DNA from: Planctomycetota bacterium
Lineage (GTDB): Bacteria > Planctomycetota > SZUA-567
Reading direction: 5' to 3'
Length of the DNA: 6,594 bases
Assembly: GCA_020860865.1 (NCBI GenBank)
Contig: JAJBTL010000395.1
Coordinates: 8,790 to 15,383, forward strand
The position numbers were made by a program, and so were the translations under genes. Each line of letters opens with the position of its first letter. The stretch's first letter is position 1. Below, one piece after another: positions 6,592-6,594 of the stretch. The notes under the pieces were generated by a model. It was not told the DNA's origin and did not search any database. It was given only the letters and a program-made list of their open reading frames with translations.

Positions 6592-6594
6592 CGG

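Overview
The window is a GC-rich bacterial segment in which every supported gene lies on the minus strand, so transcription runs from high to low coordinates. Six genes are packed into one apparent operon. Gaps are 30 to 101 bases, one junction is a 4-base ATGA overlap, each gene has a Shine-Dalgarno sequence, and I see no terminator between genes. The solute-binding protein has a signal-peptidase-I type signal and no lipobox cysteine, which favours a diderm (Gram-negative type) host. The sequence does not support a closer taxonomic call. TGG is used for Trp and TGA ends two genes, so the standard bacterial code applies.

Layout in transcription order: (1) a two-domain CUT2 sugar-importer ATPase (6550-5012), damaged between its first Walker A and signature motifs; (2) an RbsC-like permease (5015-4074); (3) an RbsB-like periplasmic binding protein (3972-3040); (4) a Gfo/Idh/MocA dehydrogenase very close to myo-inositol 2-dehydrogenase IolG (3009-1996); (5) a UroD/MtaA-family protein (1943-792) with one in-frame TGA; (6) a second, different Gfo/Idh/MocA oxidoreductase (738 to the window edge, C-terminus cut off).

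The likely joint role is import of a sugar or cyclitol followed by NAD(P)-dependent oxidation in the cytoplasm. The inositol-dehydrogenase relative points to an inositol-like substrate. The UroD/MtaA-family member raises the possibility, inferred only, that a methylated substrate is demethylated.

The main oddities are two lesions in one operon: a pair of compensating indels plus a stop in the ATPase, and a nonsense codon in the UroD-like gene. In addition, the IolG-like enzyme has Asn where the catalytic Asp of the family is expected. No RNA gene, mobile element or CRISPR array was seen, and nothing on the plus strand looks like a real gene. I did not find a clearly novel system.
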